A stretch of DNA of 40,286 nt from a bacterium (GTDB taxonomy: Bacteria; Patescibacteriota; Minisyncoccia; Sungbacterales; HO2-52-23), in contig JAUYPE010000024.1 of NCBI GenBank assembly GCA_030697705.1, positions 1 to 40,286 on the forward strand. Reading direction: 5' to 3'. The position numbers and the translations under genes were made by a program. This document shows positions 38,275 through 40,286 of the stretch, in pieces. The stretch's first letter is position 1; every line of letters starts with the position of its first letter. The notes under the pieces are model-generated. The model did not search any database. It had not been told where the DNA came from and was given only the letters and a program-made list of their open reading frames with translations.

Positions 38275-39333
38275 TTACAAGTGTGATGAAACGTTATTAT
38301 TTTCGCGTTCTTTCCTCACCATGAAGTAAATATCAAGAAGAACAAAAAGCATACTCAAGACAAGCGGTCCCAGCAAGAAACCAAGCGGTCCGAAAAAGCC
38401 GATGCCGCCGAGAATGGAGAGAAGGATGAGAAATGGATGAACATGGATATCCCGCTCAACGAGTTTCGGCCCCAAGAAATTATCAACGAGTCCAACCGCC
38501 ATCATCCCCCAAAGAAGAAGCCCGCCCGCGGAAAACGTTTCTCCATTCAAGAAAAGATAGAGAATAGCTGGGAAGAGCACTAGTGCTGTCCCAATACCCG
38601 GGACAAGCGCGGCGACTGCCGTAATACTACCCCAAAGTGCCGCATTCGGGATCCCGAAAATAACGAACCCGATTGCAGCTATTATGCCCTGAATAAGGGC
38701 GACCATAATACTCCCTTTGACGACTGAATTAATCGCCATCATCAATTTATTGAAAATTATTTCATTATGCACATCAGGCAAGGGGCTCAAAGCGACAACG
38801 GCTCTTTTCAACTTATAGCCATCCTTAAACAAGTAGTATAGAGCGACAAGAAAGATAAAAACAGCGAGTAACATTCGTGCAACATTTGAAGAAATAGGAC
38901 CAAGATTCTGGAGCAACCAACGTAATCCCTGTTTTATATACTGGTTAACATCAACTGATATTTCTATAGGTACAGGCGAAAATTGTGCAATGTTTCGTAT
39001 GGCATCACTCACGCCAAGAGAAAAATCAGCCCTACCACCGTTACTGAAAAGAAAAGAGTAAAGCCCTACCGCCTCTTGAAAAATCTGTACGCTGAAAAAT
39101 ATGAGCGGGACAACAACAATAATGAGGACCAAAATAGTAGCGAGTAGCGCTGCCAGAGCCTCCCTCCCCCTCATTACAATGAGCATCTTTTGATGGATGG
39201 GTTTAAAGACGGTCGCAAAAACTACTGCCACAACAAGTGTGTAGAGAAAGGGTCTGAAAATAAAGAAAGTGAGAATGAAAATTCCCGTGAGCAAGACGTA
39301 TAAAAAATAAAGTTCTGATTTTTTATGATGCAT
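38275..39333 (-). CDS. AI-2E-family transporter (PerM/YdiK-type)
   Basis: 352 residues from the ATG at 39333; the longer frame overlaps the ATPase gene and is rejected. About seven to eight membrane segments are visible: two at the N-terminus (YFLYVLLTGIFILTFFIFRP; TLVVAVVFATVF), one or two around residues 75-105, and four in the C-terminal half. The family's conserved parts are GSITAVAALVPGIGTALVLF and GGIGFFGPLGFLLGPLVLSM. Such proteins export small molecules or ions; the substrate cannot be told from sequence. It begins one base after the ATPase stop, so the pair is an operon. Confidence 0.92.
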   Translation of the reverse strand: MHHKKSELYFLYVLLTGIFILTFFIFRPFLYTLVVAVVFATVFKPIHQKMLIVMRGREALAALLATILVLIIVVVPLIFFSVQIFQEAVGLYSFLFSNGGRADFSLGVSDAIRNIAQFSPVPIEISVDVNQYIKQGLRWLLQNLGPISSNVARMLLAVFIFLVALYYLFKDGYKLKRAVVALSPLPDVHNEIIFNKLMMAINSVVKGSIMVALIQGIIAAIGFVIFGIPNAALWGSITAVAALVPGIGTALVLFPAILYLFLNGETFSAGGLLLWGMMAVGLVDNFLGPKLVERDIHVHPFLILLSILGGIGFFGPLGFLLGPLVLSMLFVLLDIYFMVRKERENNNVSSHL

Positions 39334-39334
39334 C

Positions 39335-40286
39335 TTATGTGGTAATAATCCTTCTGCGATAAAAAAACTTGCGTATCTCTTCAACCAGAATGATTGACGC
39401 GGCAATTGAAATAATAACAAGCCACTCTGAAAACGCAAGCGGCGTGGTGCGTAAAAATCTCTGCATAAACGGGCTGTAAACTGCGAACAACTGGAGAATA
39501 ATAACAATCAAAGTGGCACCGACGAGAAACACATTGGAAAACGGGTTTATCTGAAAGAGAGATCTGCCCTCTGATCTGCAATTCCACGCATTAAACCATT
39601 GGAACACCGCCAGCGTTGTGAGAGAAATTGTCCACGCCTTGGTAAGATCAGTTCCTGATTCTCCGGCGAATAGGTATCTCTGAAACAGATAGAGCGTCCC
39701 GATGGCCATCGGCAATGCCATCAACACCATTCTTTGCCCCATAATGCTATCCACGATCCATTTATTGGGTCGCTCAAATGCCCCGCGCATCAGCCCCCCC
39801 TCGCTCTGCTCCATGGCAAGTGCGACGTCCAGGAAACCGTCGGTAACAAAATTAAGCCAGATGATTTGAGCCGCAATCAAGGGCAGAGGATATCCCAAGA
39901 CAAGCGCTCCGGCGATGACCAACACCTCGCCCATGCTCGTAGAGAAAAGATAGAGAATAACCCTCCTGATCGTCTTATAAATACCTCTGCCTTCTTCAGC
40001 TGCCGAAACGATACTCGCAAAATTATCATCCAGAAGGACGATATCCGATGCCTCCTTCGCTACCTCTGTTCCGATTCTTCCCATGGCAACGCCCAAGTCA
40101 GCGGCAACAAGCGATGGTGCATCATTGACACCGTCTCCGGTCATCGCCACTACCTCACCTCGCCTACGATACGCCTGAATAATACGAAGTTTATGATCAG
40201 GCGTAACGCGCGCAAAAATGCTCGTCCGATCAAGCGCCTCCGTCAGTTTCCCGTCCGACAGATTATCAATTTCATCCCCGGTAAGC
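39335..40286 (-). CDS. Cation-transporting P-type ATPase, C-terminal part (5' end outside window)
   Basis: The frame is open to the window edge, continuing upstream of the ATG-like codons with LTGDEIDNLSDGKLTEALDR and SIFARVTPDHKLRIIQAYRR. The hinge motif MTGDGVNDAPSLVAADLGVA is complete. It is followed by membrane helices (LYLFSTSMGEVLVIAGALVL; PLIAAQIIWLNFVTDGFLDV with the ion-site NFVTD) and the C-terminal cation-ATPase helices. IIWLNFVTD and the four C-terminal helices point to the P2 (Ca2+/Na+-type) group. The phosphorylation site DKTGT lies outside the window. It is coupled to the AI-2E gene. Confidence 0.93.
   Translation of the reverse strand, partial: LTGDEIDNLSDGKLTEALDRTSIFARVTPDHKLRIIQAYRRRGEVVAMTGDGVNDAPSLVAADLGVAMGRIGTEVAKEASDIVLLDDNFASIVSAAEEGRGIYKTIRRVILYLFSTSMGEVLVIAGALVLGYPLPLIAAQIIWLNFVTDGFLDVALAMEQSEGGLMRGAFERPNKWIVDSIMGQRMVLMALPMAIGTLYLFQRYLFAGESGTDLTKAWTISLTTLAVFQWFNAWNCRSEGRSLFQINPFSNVFLVGATLIVIILQLFAVYSPFMQRFLRTTPLAFSEWLVIISIAASIILVEEIRKFFYRRRIITT

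Overview
The window looks like a chromosomal segment of a small-genome bacterium of the Candidate Phyla Radiation (Patescibacteria, probably a Parcubacteria-type lineage). I infer this from the gene mix: small TrbC/VirB2-like membrane proteins, a DUF5663-type protein, a Cys-rich small membrane protein and PsbP-like proteins of types common in that group, an rplJ-rplL pair without rplK/rplA, free-standing tRNAs that do not encode CCA, and many dispersed REP-like repeats. No database search was possible, so the taxonomic call is inference.

Layout. 1-1200: the 3' end of rny (RNase Y), then HU. 1200-5500: a tRNA-rich stretch (Gly, Pro, Val) with tRNA-derived debris, an HTH/LAGLIDADG-like gene, yraN, a C-terminal PgeF/YfiH fragment, a winged-helix gene and rplL-rplJ behind an L10-type leader. 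Five parS-like sites lie between 2451 and 4752. 5600-8450: a coiled-coil gene, mltG, a membrane-anchored methyltransferase, tRNA-Trp, rpmG (L33, 53 aa), tRNA-Thr and tRNA-Leu. 8580-15400 (all minus): an envelope cluster with three TrbC/VirB2-like pilin-type proteins, two larger proteins that share a nearly identical pilin-like membrane module but carry different murein-hydrolase domains (SLT transglycosylase and M15-type peptidase), a sugar-type solute-binding protein without a transporter, a PsbP-like protein and a methyltransferase. 15440-20140: a hicBA toxin-antitoxin pair with a shortened HicA, gyrA interrupted by a 391-residue HNH intein, and a membrane protein gene upstream of gyrA. 20380-29040: an MBL hydrolase and rpsA (divergent), a DUF5663-type gene, a ~909-aa glycine-zipper membrane protein, a beta-CASP MBL nuclease and truD. 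29040-34550: an unknown gene, ftsH, an AbrB/RelE-type toxin-antitoxin pair, tRNA-Ile(UAU) followed by a tRNA relic, and a PafA/Dop-family gene. 34580-40286: a frameshifted small gene, a metzincin lipoprotein, recG, an AI-2E-family transporter and the 3' part of a P-type cation ATPase.

The most unusual signals are these. (1) 30-bp double-hairpin elements sit at the same T-loop position of two tRNA 3'-half copies. (2) A pilin-like membrane module has been reused with interchangeable murein hydrolases. (3) parS-like sites cluster inside and around genes, one of them supplying the first codons of a gene. (4) The GyrA intein carries an HNH endonuclease at a site different from the mycobacterial one. 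(5) A Pup-ligase-family enzyme has no proteasome or Pup gene nearby. (6) Repeats are carried in frame inside protein genes (the SLT protein N-terminus and RecG).
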